Shown here: piece after piece, positions 53,962 through 62,823 of the stretch
How positions within the stretch are numbered: the stretch's first letter is position 1
Layout of the letters: every line of letters starts with the position of its first letter
NCBI GenBank assembly: GCA_051025295.1
Contig: JBMGJV010000012.1
Length of the DNA stretch: 64,000 bases
Origin: KBS-83 sp051025295
GTDB taxonomy: Bacteria > Acidobacteriota > Terriglobia > Terriglobales > Acidobacteriaceae
Reading direction: 5' to 3' (one strand)
Notes under the pieces: model-generated
What the model was told of the DNA's origin: nothing
Databases searched by the model: none
What the model saw: only the letters and a program-made list of their open reading frames with translations
Program-made: the position numbers and the translations under genes

Positions 53962-54822
53962 CTACGGCCGCAGGTTCGACGGACGCCCGGTCAGCCGCTC
54001 AATCCGCTTTGCGATCGGCGGATGCGTCGAGAACAGGCCCGCAAAGTCCGAGCCCGAGAGCAATGGCTGCACGATGAACAGGTGCGCCGTCGACGGCGTC
54101 GCCTGCATCGGCAGTCGCTTCGAGTACATCTCGAGCTTCTCCAGCGCGCTCGCCAGCGCATACGGATTGCCCGTCATCTGCGCGCCCGTCGCGTCCGCCT
54201 CGTACTCGCGCGAGCGCGACACCGCAAGCTGGATCAGTGTCGCCGCGATCGGCGCCAGGATCAGCATGAACAGCGCGCCGATACCCCCGCCGTCACGATC
54301 CCGGCCCCTGCCGCCGTAGCCGCCAAACAGCATCGCGAACCGCCCGGTGTGCGCCAGGATGGTGATCGCGCCAGCCAGGGTTGCGGCAATCGAGCTGGTC
54401 AGGATGTCGCGATTCCGCACATGGCCCAGTTCATGGGCCAGCACGCCGGCCAGCTCCTCGTCGTTCAGGAGGCGGAGGATGCCCTCCGTCACCGCGACGG
54501 AGGCATGCTTCGGATTCCGCCCGGTTGCAAAGGCATTCGGCGAGTCGTTCGGGATCACGTAAATCTTCGGCATGGGCAGACCGACACGCTGCGTCATCTG
54601 CTCGACTACGTTGTAGACCCGCGGCAACTGCTCGCGCGTGACCGGCTGCGCCCGATACATCGAGAGCGCCAGCTTGTCCGAGTAGAAGTAGGAGAAGAAG
54701 TTCATCGCGACGGCGATGCCAAGCGCCAGCAGCATCCCATTGCGGCCGCCGAAGTGCTCACCCAGCAGAACCAGGAACAGCGTCAGTGCGGTTAGCAGCA
54801 GCGCTGTCTTGAAGGTATTCAT
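53962..54822 (-). CDS. htpX: HtpX, membrane-bound zinc metalloprotease
   Basis: The start is the ATG at 54822, five bases after GAGG. The 286-residue protein has two N-terminal helices (about 4-20, 30-48), the zinc motif HELGH (130-134) with the third ligand in SREYEADATG, and two later helices (about 145-165 and 180-205). HtpX degrades damaged membrane proteins under envelope stress. The C-terminal STHPPIAKRIERL motif is typical. Confidence 0.95.
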   Translation of the reverse strand: MNTFKTALLLTALTLFLVLLGEHFGGRNGMLLALGIAVAMNFFSYFYSDKLALSMYRAQPVTREQLPRVYNVVEQMTQRVGLPMPKIYVIPNDSPNAFATGRNPKHASVAVTEGILRLLNDEELAGVLAHELGHVRNRDILTSSIAATLAGAITILAHTGRFAMLFGGYGGRGRDRDGGGIGALFMLILAPIAATLIQLAVSRSREYEADATGAQMTGNPYALASALEKLEMYSKRLPMQATPSTAHLFIVQPLLSGSDFAGLFSTHPPIAKRIERLTGRPSNLRP

Positions 54823-54962
54823 CGAAACCTCAACTTTCAGCACCAGACTACCCTGCGGTCAGCTCTCGAGCCCGGCGCCGATTTTTAGACGCACCAGCCT
54901 GCAGCCCGTTGCGACGCAGCCTGAACAGCCACGGCGAGTCTATGCGCAAGGTGAAAAGCAGA

Positions 54963-54987
54963 AGGCCCTGCCACATGGGCAGGGCCT
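54963..54987 (-). terminator. Terminator of the minus-strand Oar gene
   Basis: AGGCCCTGCC (54963-54972) pairs with GGCAGGGCCT (54978-54987) over five bases, and on the minus strand is followed after four bases by TTTT. It lies 23 bases beyond the stop at 55010. Confidence 0.6.
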
Positions 54988-55009
54988 CTCTGGTATCGCA
55001 GATCCAACC

Positions 55010-58000
55010 TTAGAACGTGAAGCTTGCCTTCAGCTGAATCAGGCGGGGTGACGCATCGCCGCCCAGGAACGCGCCGAGGATCGATGTCGGCGTACCCACC
55101 GTGCTGGTGATCGTGCCAATCTGCGCGTTCACATCGTTCGTCGGCTGACCGAAGTTCGGATGGTTGAACAGGTTGAAGAACTGTGCACCCAATCGCAGGT
55201 TTCCTGCTTCCAGCCGCGGGATATGGAAGCTCTTGGTCAGGTCCATATCCGTGTCCGTGTAGCCGGAGCCGCGGAACTGGTTCCGCCGCTGCTGCGAAAA
55301 GTCGCTTGCATTGTCGAAGTAGGCGTAACCGAGGGAAGAGTTGCCAGGGGTCCCCAGCTGGCACGGACTGTCGACAGCCTTGGCGCCAGCGCACGTGTGC
55401 GAGAAGCCCTTGTTCACAAGCTGCTGTGCAAACAAGCTGCCCGTGTAATTCTGCGGAATGTTCGAGTCGATGATCGTGAAGGGAAGTCCGGTGCTGTGGA
55501 AGACGGTACCCGCGATCTGCCAGTTACCGGTCAACCACCCGGGGCCGAAATGGCGCGGAATGTCGAGAACGTAATTGGCGCTGATGTAGTGCCGGATATC
55601 GTAATCCGCATTGCCGTAATTGGCTGACAGGTTGTGCGGATCCTGCGGATTGGTTGGGTTGCCGCTGAACGCGTCGAAGCCACCGTTCGAGACCTCATCC
55701 AGCGCGTGACTGTAGATGTAGTTGAACTGCAACTGCAGGCTCTTCTGCTGACGGCGCACCGTCACCAGGGCTCCGTTGTAGTTCGAACTGGCTGCTGTCG
55801 CGACCTCCGTGACGGCTGCGAAGGAAGGCTGCGGCGCCGTGTCCGGAAGATTGCCGAAGCCGTACGCATTCACGCCGCCGTTCAGGACCGGCTCGTGGTA
55901 CCCATGGTTGCCGACGTAGGACGCCGCAACCACGGTGTGCGCATCGATCTGCTGCTCGAAACCAAGTGTGTAGGTCTCGTAGGTCGGCAGGCTGATCCGA
56001 TGGATCGTCGATGTGTACGCCGGGGCCTTGAAGCCGATGCCAGCCGCCGCAAGACTATTGAAGCTCGCATTGCCCGCATAGCTGTTCCGGAAGGCTGCAT
56101 TGGAGTTCGCTGCTGCCTGCTGCCCACTGTCGGCCAGCGCAGGATCCAGCGTGTAGCGTCCGCGCAGGTAGAACTGCACGTTCGTCGGTGCGTTGTTCAG
56201 CAGGTCGCCGGCAATCTGCCCGGGGAAGGTATCAGCAAAAATGCCAAACCCGCCGCGAATCGTCGTCTTCGAACCGGGGCCAAACGGCTGATACGCGAAC
56301 CCAAAGCGAGGTTCATAGCCGACCGGCTGCTGCGCAGGGAAGGCCCGGTGCCGGCCAGAGTTGATGAGCTGGTTGTAAGGCGTATCGCCGCTGGTGTTGC
56401 TGGCCAATGCGCCGAACTCGGAGTTCAGGTTTGAGAACGCATTCAGATGGGACACGGGGTTGGAGTTGTGCTCCAGCCGCAGTCCCAATGTCACGTTCAA
56501 GTTGCGCGTCGCCTTCCAGGTGTCCTGGATATAAGCGCCCATGCCATAGAGCGACACTGGCTGCGTGTTGCGCTCCGGAAAGTTCTGGCGGAAGCGCGTC
56601 AGCAGTCCGGCGCCAAAGCTCTCTTCGGTCGCGTAGGCCTCCGGGGTAACCGCGCGCACCGACGGACCGTAGTCGGTGATGTTGTCGCGGCGAATCGACC
56701 AGCCAACCTTGATCGTGTGTGCGCCGTGGCTCATGCTCAGATCGTCAATGAACTGATACCCAGTGACATTGCGGCCCTGGGGGAAGGCGTAGTTTTCGCC
56801 TCCTGGCAAACTGGCCAGGCCGTTGTTCGCCAGGTCACCCGTCAGGAAGACCAGGGTGAACGGAACGACCTCATTCGCCTTCGCCTGCTGCGTGTTCGTG
56901 AAGATCGCGCGATAGTAGGCGGCCGCAAAGACGAACTGGTTTGTGACGTTCGGAGAGAAGCTGTGCGTCTCGCTCAGTTGTCCTTCATAGGAAGGCTGAG
57001 GGCTCGCCGCGTTGAAGACCGGGTTCAGCACACTCGTGAAGGTCGGCTGCGTGCCTTTGTCCATCTTGAAATGACCGAACAGGCGATCGTTCTGGCCGAG
57101 GTTCTGGTCGATACGCCCGGACATCAGCCACTCAGAGGCGAAGTTGCTTGCCGTTCCGTTGTAGATGACAGCGTTCGGATCAGCATCGTCCGGGGCAGCA
57201 TTGGCAGCGCCGGGAGCGCTGTTGTACAGGTTGAAGATGCGCTGGTAGTACGGCACTTCTGACGGGTAGTTCGCCGCGACTGTGGCCAACGTGCTCTGCT
57301 GGAATGCGGGCGACGGCGCGTATACGGTCGCGCGGGAGGGGATGATGACACGAAGCCCTTCAGTATTGATGAAGAAGAAGGTCTTGTCACGACGAATGGG
57401 TCCACCAATCGCTGCCGCCCACTGGTTCGCATTGACGAACTGGCGTGGCGTCTGTTCACCCCGGGGCGCATGGTTGTTGAACCAGTCGTTCGCATTCATG
57501 ATGCGACCGTTCCACCAGTAGGTCAGGTTGCCGTGCAAAGCATTGGAACCGGAACGGGTGATCTCGTTCACCTGCGCGCCACCCAAGCCGCCGAACGACG
57601 CGTCGTAGGCGGGGCTTGTCACGGACACGCTGGCGATATCGTTATTGCCGAGCAGCAGGTTCGTCGCGCCGGAGTTGTTCAGATTGAGGTAAGGATCGTT
57701 CTCGTACGAGCCGTTCGAGGTAAACGTGTTCGAGGTCGCCGGCAGACCGAAGGAAGAGAAGTTGCCGTACCCGCCCTGGGTGTTCATCACCGAGCCGGGG
57801 GCCGTCTGCGCCACAAAAGTCACGTCGTTGCCAGGGTTTGGAAGCTGCTGCACCGCCTGCAGATCGAACGTCGTGCTGATCGCGGCATCTTCTGTATGGA
57901 GCAGCGGCGCCGCCTCGGTAACCTCGATCGTCTGCGCGCCACCGCCCACGTTTAGCTTGACGCTTCCGTCCGTCGTCTGACCGGCAGCCACATTGAACTG

Positions 58001-58327
58001 CGTGCTCGTGGTCTGGAACCCGGCGCCGGACACGGTGGCCGAGTACTGTCCCGGCTTCACCAGCGGGATCCGGTACGCTCCCGAGGCGGAGGTGGTCACA
58101 GTCTTCTGCTCGCCGGTAGCGAGACTTTTCAGCTCAACCTTGGCATTCGGGATGACTGCTCCACTCGCATCCGTAATGGTGCCCGACACATCGCCTGATA
58201 CAAGGGTCTGGGCCGATGCGATGGGAGTGTGCAGCGTGGCGGAACCGAGAATAAGGGTCGCAACCGCGAGAATGCTGCTCGCGCCGCTGTTCCTGAAGCT
58301 ATTCCGCAGAGAGCTCAACGAAGACAA
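55010..58327 (-). CDS. Oar-type TonB-dependent receptor with carboxypeptidase-regulatory-like domain
   Basis: I start it at the TTG at 58327 because GGAGGA lies seven bases upstream; the frame could open at 58378. The 1105-residue protein has a signal peptide (about 1-40), a Cna-B-like domain (SGTITDASGAVIPNAKVELK), a plug with VQQLPNPGNDVTFVAQ and ALHGNLTYWWNG, and a barrel ending LIQLKASFTF. It should import an unidentified bulky ligand with TonB. It is divergent from a second receptor, and a hairpin terminator follows its stop. Confidence 0.92.
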   Translation of the reverse strand: MSSLSSLRNSFRNSGASSILAVATLILGSATLHTPIASAQTLVSGDVSGTITDASGAVIPNAKVELKSLATGEQKTVTTSASGAYRIPLVKPGQYSATVSGAGFQTTSTQFNVAAGQTTDGSVKLNVGGGAQTIEVTEAAPLLHTEDAAISTTFDLQAVQQLPNPGNDVTFVAQTAPGSVMNTQGGYGNFSSFGLPATSNTFTSNGSYENDPYLNLNNSGATNLLLGNNDIASVSVTSPAYDASFGGLGGAQVNEITRSGSNALHGNLTYWWNGRIMNANDWFNNHAPRGEQTPRQFVNANQWAAAIGGPIRRDKTFFFINTEGLRVIIPSRATVYAPSPAFQQSTLATVAANYPSEVPYYQRIFNLYNSAPGAANAAPDDADPNAVIYNGTASNFASEWLMSGRIDQNLGQNDRLFGHFKMDKGTQPTFTSVLNPVFNAASPQPSYEGQLSETHSFSPNVTNQFVFAAAYYRAIFTNTQQAKANEVVPFTLVFLTGDLANNGLASLPGGENYAFPQGRNVTGYQFIDDLSMSHGAHTIKVGWSIRRDNITDYGPSVRAVTPEAYATEESFGAGLLTRFRQNFPERNTQPVSLYGMGAYIQDTWKATRNLNVTLGLRLEHNSNPVSHLNAFSNLNSEFGALASNTSGDTPYNQLINSGRHRAFPAQQPVGYEPRFGFAYQPFGPGSKTTIRGGFGIFADTFPGQIAGDLLNNAPTNVQFYLRGRYTLDPALADSGQQAAANSNAAFRNSYAGNASFNSLAAAGIGFKAPAYTSTIHRISLPTYETYTLGFEQQIDAHTVVAASYVGNHGYHEPVLNGGVNAYGFGNLPDTAPQPSFAAVTEVATAASSNYNGALVTVRRQQKSLQLQFNYIYSHALDEVSNGGFDAFSGNPTNPQDPHNLSANYGNADYDIRHYISANYVLDIPRHFGPGWLTGNWQIAGTVFHSTGLPFTIIDSNIPQNYTGSLFAQQLVNKGFSHTCAGAKAVDSPCQLGTPGNSSLGYAYFDNASDFSQQRRNQFRGSGYTDTDMDLTKSFHIPRLEAGNLRLGAQFFNLFNHPNFGQPTNDVNAQIGTITSTVGTPTSILGAFLGGDASPRLIQLKASFTF

Positions 58328-58398
58328 AATAAAATCCTCCAAATAGCGATATCGCTTCAGGGGCACGTCGCGTGCCAAATCAACTTTATTGGGCTCAG

Positions 58399-58458
58399 TA
58401 ACTTATCAACCGGCTCCTTTCTGGGTAACTCACTCGTTAATAACTACTTATACTAACT
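58399..58458. repeat. Four TAACT repeats in the divergent receptor promoter region
   Basis: TAACT occurs at 58399, 58426, 58441 and 58454 between two divergent Oar genes. This AT-richer block is likely to hold the promoters of both genes, with the repeats as possible regulator contacts. Confidence 0.3.
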
Positions 58459-58679
58459 CGGAGGCCGCGGCTCTTGGTGTGCTGAATCGGCCGCGCAATG
58501 CAGCTATACGGGAATTTGTAGACCACCTTTCGCAAAACGGAAGCTGAGCTGAACGTTCGACTTCCCCCAAAGGTTGGCCCGTTGACTGCAAATCACTGAG
58601 TCAGGAAGAGTTGCCTCACGAGGTGGATTTTTTTGCGGAGGGCAGTCGCGGAGGTCTGTCAATTGCACATTACGGTCAC

Positions 58680-61600
58680 ATGAAGAGTCGGAAACCGCTC
58701 AACTTCCTCCTCCGGGGCCGCTTGCATGGGTCCCTCGCGACCGCGCTTCTCCCACTGTCCATCATGGCAACCGTCGGCGCCGGTTCGCTCTGGTCGCAAG
58801 CCACACCGACGAGCGGCGCAATCCAGGGCTCCATCACCGATCCGTCCGGTGCGGCCGTTCCGAATGCCCAGGTCACGATTCTCAATACAGCCACCGGCAA
58901 TACCCGCACTCTTACGACGGATTCAGCCGGCCTCTACAACTCAGGATCGTTGAACCCGGGCCAGTACGCCGTCACCGTGGTCGCTCCCGGCTTCCAGAAA
59001 CTGCAGTCCACCGTCGCGGTGAACGTCAATGTCATTTCTGGCGGCAACTTCAAGCTTCCCGTCGGGCAGAACAGCCAGACCGTCACCGTTCAGGCTGGCG
59101 CAGTCCAGGTCAACACCGAGCAGTCGAGCGTTCAGAACACCCTCACTACCCAGCAGATCGATACGCTGCCGGTAAACGGTCGCAACTTCCTCGACCTGGC
59201 GCAGCTTGAGCCCGGCGTTCAGCTCCAGAGCGGCGAGACCTTCGATCCCACCAAGGCGGGCTACTCCGCGCTCTCCTTCAGCGGTCTGGCCGGACGCACC
59301 ACGCGCATCCAGCTCGACGGCCAGGACATCACCGACGAGACCGTCGGCACGACCATCTTCAACGTGTCGCAGGGCGCCATCGATCAGGTGCAGATCTCCC
59401 GCTCCACGCAGGACATCACCGGCGACATCACCTCCACCGGCTCGGTGCAGGCCGTCACCCGCTCCGGCACCAACCGCTTCCACGGCAGCGCGTTCTACAA
59501 CTTCCAGGATCACTCGGTTGGCTTCGCTACCGAGCGTGGTGTGGACACTCCGTTCCAGCGCAACCAGTTCGGCGGCAGCATTGGCGGCCCGATCCTCAAG
59601 GACAAGCTGTTCTTCTTCGGCAACATCGAGCGCGTCAAGCAGGACACCGGCACCATCAACACTGTCGGTCCGCTCTTCGCCAGCATCGGAACGCAGTACC
59701 CGTTTGTGCCGTCGCCCTTCCGTGACACCTACTCGACAGCGCGGCTGGATTACAGCGGCTGGCACGCGATCCATTTCTTTGCCCGCGCCAACTACGAAGT
59801 GAACTCGGCGGTTTCGGCCTTCGGCAAGGGCTATTCGATCTACGCCAACCGGGACAACACGCCCGGCATCGCTGGTGGCGCGGACTTCTCGACCGCGCAC
59901 ACCACCCACAGCGTGCGCGTCAGCTACGAGAAGTTTCACAACCTGATCGGCAATGCGGTGAGCAGCTCGAACACCTACTACGCCGTTCCGGGTATCGAGT
60001 TCTACTACGCCGCGCAGGGCCTCTACAGCGGTCCCAACTACCTGGCCCCGCAGCAGACCTACCAGTCCGACAAGCAGTTCCGCTATGACGGAAGCTGGGT
60101 CAAGGGTGCACACAACATCCGCTATGGCGGGGGCTTCAACCGCATCCTCGGCGGCGGCTTCGCCGGCTTCTTCAGCCTGGCGCCGCGCATCTCGATCAAC
60201 AGCGGCAGCCTCACGGCCGGCGGAGACGAACACAACCCGCTCGACTATGCGCCGTACGGCGTCATCCTCGGCAACGGCCAGGGCTACTTCACCGAACTGC
60301 CCGGATTCGGCGCTCCCGCTGGTGGTCAGGGCGACTGGCGCACCTTCGCGTACGTCGCGGACAGCTGGAAGCTCCGTCCCGACTTCACCTTGAACTTCGG
60401 ACTGCGTTGGACGCGCGACACGGGTCGCTCCGATGCAGATCTCGCCCCCATTCCATGCTCCGTGGTGGATACCTCGCTCACCGGCTACAACCCGTGCGCA
60501 TCTTCCAGCGATCGGCTGCTCGATCAGTTCGGTCCGGGGCTCGGGGCGCGGGTGCGCCAGCCGAACTTCGACATGGGTCCGCAGCTCGGCTTCGCCTGGA
60601 GCCCGGGTGGTACGGGCAAGACGGTGATCCGCGGCGGCGTCGGCGTCTACTACGAAAACTCCGTCTTCAACAACGTCCTGTTCGACCGGCCGTTCAAGCT
60701 TGCGCAGGGCCGCTTCTATGCGACCAAGGCGCTGTGCTCCGCCTATGGCTCCACCTCCTACACGCTACCCGGCAGCAATCAGGTGATTGACGTCACGGAC
60801 CTCTGCAACGAGCCGATCTCACAATCCGGGCCGGCCTTTGCTGCCTTGCAGCAGCAGTACCAGCAGGCGACAACCGCCACCGGTGGCATCTCGCAGAATG
60901 GCGATTACGTCGGCAACACGCTGGCTATTCCGACAGCAGCCGGCTATGCCGCGTATGCCCCGAACTACAAGACCGCCTACTCCACCCAGATCAACCTGGG
61001 CCTGCAGCGTGAATTGTGGCGCGGTTCTGTGCTGAGCGTCGATTACATCCACGCCGTCACCAATCACATCGAGCAGGCCATCGATACGAATCACGTCGGC
61101 GATGCCCGGTATTTCGATCCCGCTGCTGCTGCATCTGCCATCGCAGCAACGCTGGGGGGCGCCAATAAGAAGAAAGCTGCATACGCCTCGATCGAAGACG
61201 CCATCTCTGGCGGCCTGACGATCTCGGACTTCGCCAAGAATGGCCTGGACTCTGGTGTGCAGTTCAATGGTGGATACCCCGGATACGCGCAGAGCGATCC
61301 GACTGATCCGACCAGTCCGTTTGTCGGATCAATTGCCTTCCCTGGCATCAACAAGCAGGTCGGTCAGGGCTGGTTCCAGTTCCCGGGCGGTCGCGCCGGT
61401 TACGATGCCTTCCAGGTGAACTTCCGCCAGCAGGCCAGCCACCCCGCACCCGGGATCGCCTCCTCGAACTTTGAGGCTTCCTACTCGCTGTCGCGTGAGG
61501 TCAACACGACCACTGGCGGTTCGGATTCGTTCTTCACTCCGAACGCCTGGGATTACAGACAGCCAACCCGGTTCATCGGACCTGGCCAGCTCGATCGCAC

Positions 61601-62279
61601 CCATATCTTCTCCTTCGGCGGTTCCGCTCTGTTGAAGTACGGTCCGCGCGTCGGCGTCATCGGTCACTTCTACAGTTCGCCCGCCAGCAACCTGGTCATG
61701 GACACCACAACAGGCGGCACAAGAGGCCAGATCTTCCGGAGCGACTACACGGGTGATGGTTCGATCGGTGATCTGTTCCCGGGCACAAACCCTGGAGCCT
61801 TCATGCGCCAGTACAACCAGAAGAATCTGTCCAAGCTGATCGACCGCTACAACAACTCGTTGGCGGGCACCCTGACCCCCGCGGGGCAAACCCTGGTCAA
61901 TAGCGGGTTGGTCACTGCTGATCAACTCTCCCGCCTCAAGGGAGTCATGCAGCCGGTTAGTATCGCCCCGGGGAAGACGCTGCGGAACTATCCGTTCCGT
62001 ACGCTCGACGCGAACTTCACCTACCCCATCAAGCTGAAGTGGATCTCAGAGACGGCTACGCTCGAGCCAGGCGTCGCCATGTACAACATCGCCAACTTCG
62101 GCAACTACACACTCAACAACTACGATCCTGAGCTGCTGATTGGCGCAGGCGACTCCAACTACCCCAACGGTCCGTTCGATTACAGCGTCAAGGACCAGAA
62201 CCGCGTATCCCGCGGCTCCGGCACCTTCGACCAGGGCGACGCCCGCTCGACCGAGTTCCAGCTCCGCTTCACATTCTAA
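58680..62279 (+). CDS. Oar-type TonB-dependent receptor with carboxypeptidase-regulatory-like domain
   Basis: I take the ATG at 58680 (1199 residues), which opens with a charged end and signal peptide ending near SLWSQ; a TTG at 58611 with AGGAAGAG upstream would add 23 residues. The domain order is Cna-B-like (GSITDPSGAAVPNAQVTILN), plug (TLPVNGRNFLDLAQLEPGVQ) and barrel ending TEFQLRFTF. Its closest relative in the window is unclear; sequence similarity to the divergent receptor is concentrated in the plug and N-terminal domain. A strong terminator follows. Confidence 0.92.
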   Translation: MKSRKPLNFLLRGRLHGSLATALLPLSIMATVGAGSLWSQATPTSGAIQGSITDPSGAAVPNAQVTILNTATGNTRTLTTDSAGLYNSGSLNPGQYAVTVVAPGFQKLQSTVAVNVNVISGGNFKLPVGQNSQTVTVQAGAVQVNTEQSSVQNTLTTQQIDTLPVNGRNFLDLAQLEPGVQLQSGETFDPTKAGYSALSFSGLAGRTTRIQLDGQDITDETVGTTIFNVSQGAIDQVQISRSTQDITGDITSTGSVQAVTRSGTNRFHGSAFYNFQDHSVGFATERGVDTPFQRNQFGGSIGGPILKDKLFFFGNIERVKQDTGTINTVGPLFASIGTQYPFVPSPFRDTYSTARLDYSGWHAIHFFARANYEVNSAVSAFGKGYSIYANRDNTPGIAGGADFSTAHTTHSVRVSYEKFHNLIGNAVSSSNTYYAVPGIEFYYAAQGLYSGPNYLAPQQTYQSDKQFRYDGSWVKGAHNIRYGGGFNRILGGGFAGFFSLAPRISINSGSLTAGGDEHNPLDYAPYGVILGNGQGYFTELPGFGAPAGGQGDWRTFAYVADSWKLRPDFTLNFGLRWTRDTGRSDADLAPIPCSVVDTSLTGYNPCASSSDRLLDQFGPGLGARVRQPNFDMGPQLGFAWSPGGTGKTVIRGGVGVYYENSVFNNVLFDRPFKLAQGRFYATKALCSAYGSTSYTLPGSNQVIDVTDLCNEPISQSGPAFAALQQQYQQATTATGGISQNGDYVGNTLAIPTAAGYAAYAPNYKTAYSTQINLGLQRELWRGSVLSVDYIHAVTNHIEQAIDTNHVGDARYFDPAAAASAIAATLGGANKKKAAYASIEDAISGGLTISDFAKNGLDSGVQFNGGYPGYAQSDPTDPTSPFVGSIAFPGINKQVGQGWFQFPGGRAGYDAFQVNFRQQASHPAPGIASSNFEASYSLSREVNTTTGGSDSFFTPNAWDYRQPTRFIGPGQLDRTHIFSFGGSALLKYGPRVGVIGHFYSSPASNLVMDTTTGGTRGQIFRSDYTGDGSIGDLFPGTNPGAFMRQYNQKNLSKLIDRYNNSLAGTLTPAGQTLVNSGLVTADQLSRLKGVMQPVSIAPGKTLRNYPFRTLDANFTYPIKLKWISETATLEPGVAMYNIANFGNYTLNNYDPELLIGAGDSNYPNGPFDYSVKDQNRVSRGSGTFDQGDARSTEFQLRFTF

Positions 62280-62302
62280 AGAGCGATCTGGAAGTCTCTG
62301 CA

Positions 62303-62339
62303 CAAGGGGGAGGGCGAAAGCCCTCCCCCCTTGTTTTTT
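62303..62339 (+). terminator. Rho-independent terminator after Oar gene
   Basis: CAAGGGGGAGGGC (62303-62315), a GAAA tetraloop and GCCCTCCCCCCTTG (62320-62333) form a strong stem with one extra C. TTTTTT follows at 62334-62339, 23 bases beyond the receptor stop. Confidence 0.9.
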
Positions 62340-62343
62340 GCAT

Positions 62344-62370
62344 TTGACACACGCGCGGTTCCAATATAAC
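62344..62370 (+). promoter_or_regulatory. Candidate promoter of cysteine-rich peptide gene
   Basis: TTGACA (62344-62349) and TATAAC (62365-62370) are separated by 15 bases, slightly short for sigma-70, with the ATG at 62412 about 40 bases on. Directly downstream of the receptor terminator, so it should be independent. Confidence 0.45.
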
Positions 62371-62411
62371 GTCTCCGCCGTAGTCAAATATGTAACCGCG
62401 GAGTGTCGTAA

Positions 62412-62753
62412 ATGTCTAAGCTTCTGCTGATGAGCTGCGCCCTCGCCACGCTCTCCATCGCCTCCTTTGCCCATGCAGAAAGCGTCGGATTCTGCGAGCA
62501 GTTGCAGCACTCCGAGTTCGAAGAATGTCAGGCCGAGTACAGCGGCTGCCTTTCCTCGGGAGCAACCTCTTCCACCTGCTCGCAAGCGCGCACAAACTGC
62601 GTCGCGCAGTCCCAACGGGATTACCAGGCTTGTGTCAGCGGATGCGAGTCGAAAGGTGCATGCAACGGCGGAATGGGCGTCGGCATGGCTGCCGGCCTTC
62701 CCGCAGCCCGGATGCTGACTGTCAGACTTCCACAATTGAAAGCGCTGGAGTAG
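62412..62753 (+). CDS. Cysteine-rich exported small protein
   Basis: The 113-residue protein has a signal peptide (about 1-22, ending AHA). The mature part carries eight cysteines in a regular pattern: GFCEQL, EECQAE, SGCLSS, STCSQA, TNCVAQ, QACVSGCES and GACNGG. Four disulfides could form in the periplasm or outside. The spacing suggests two helical hairpins, but I do not recognise the family. It stands alone with its own promoter between a terminator and a convergent gene. Confidence 0.6.
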   Translation: MSKLLLMSCALATLSIASFAHAESVGFCEQLQHSEFEECQAEYSGCLSSGATSSTCSQARTNCVAQSQRDYQACVSGCESKGACNGGMGVGMAAGLPAARMLTVRLPQLKALE

Positions 62754-62823
62754 TTTTCGCGCTCTGAGGGCTGGCGCGGATCGTCTCCGCGCCGACTCCC
62801 TTAACTCTCCCAGCGGGCCACCG

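Noticed and set aside
58941..60233. Minus-strand frame of 430 codons inside the Oar gene
   Set aside because: Its Val/Glu/Arg-rich composition is typical of an antisense shadow, and the Oar gene is certain.
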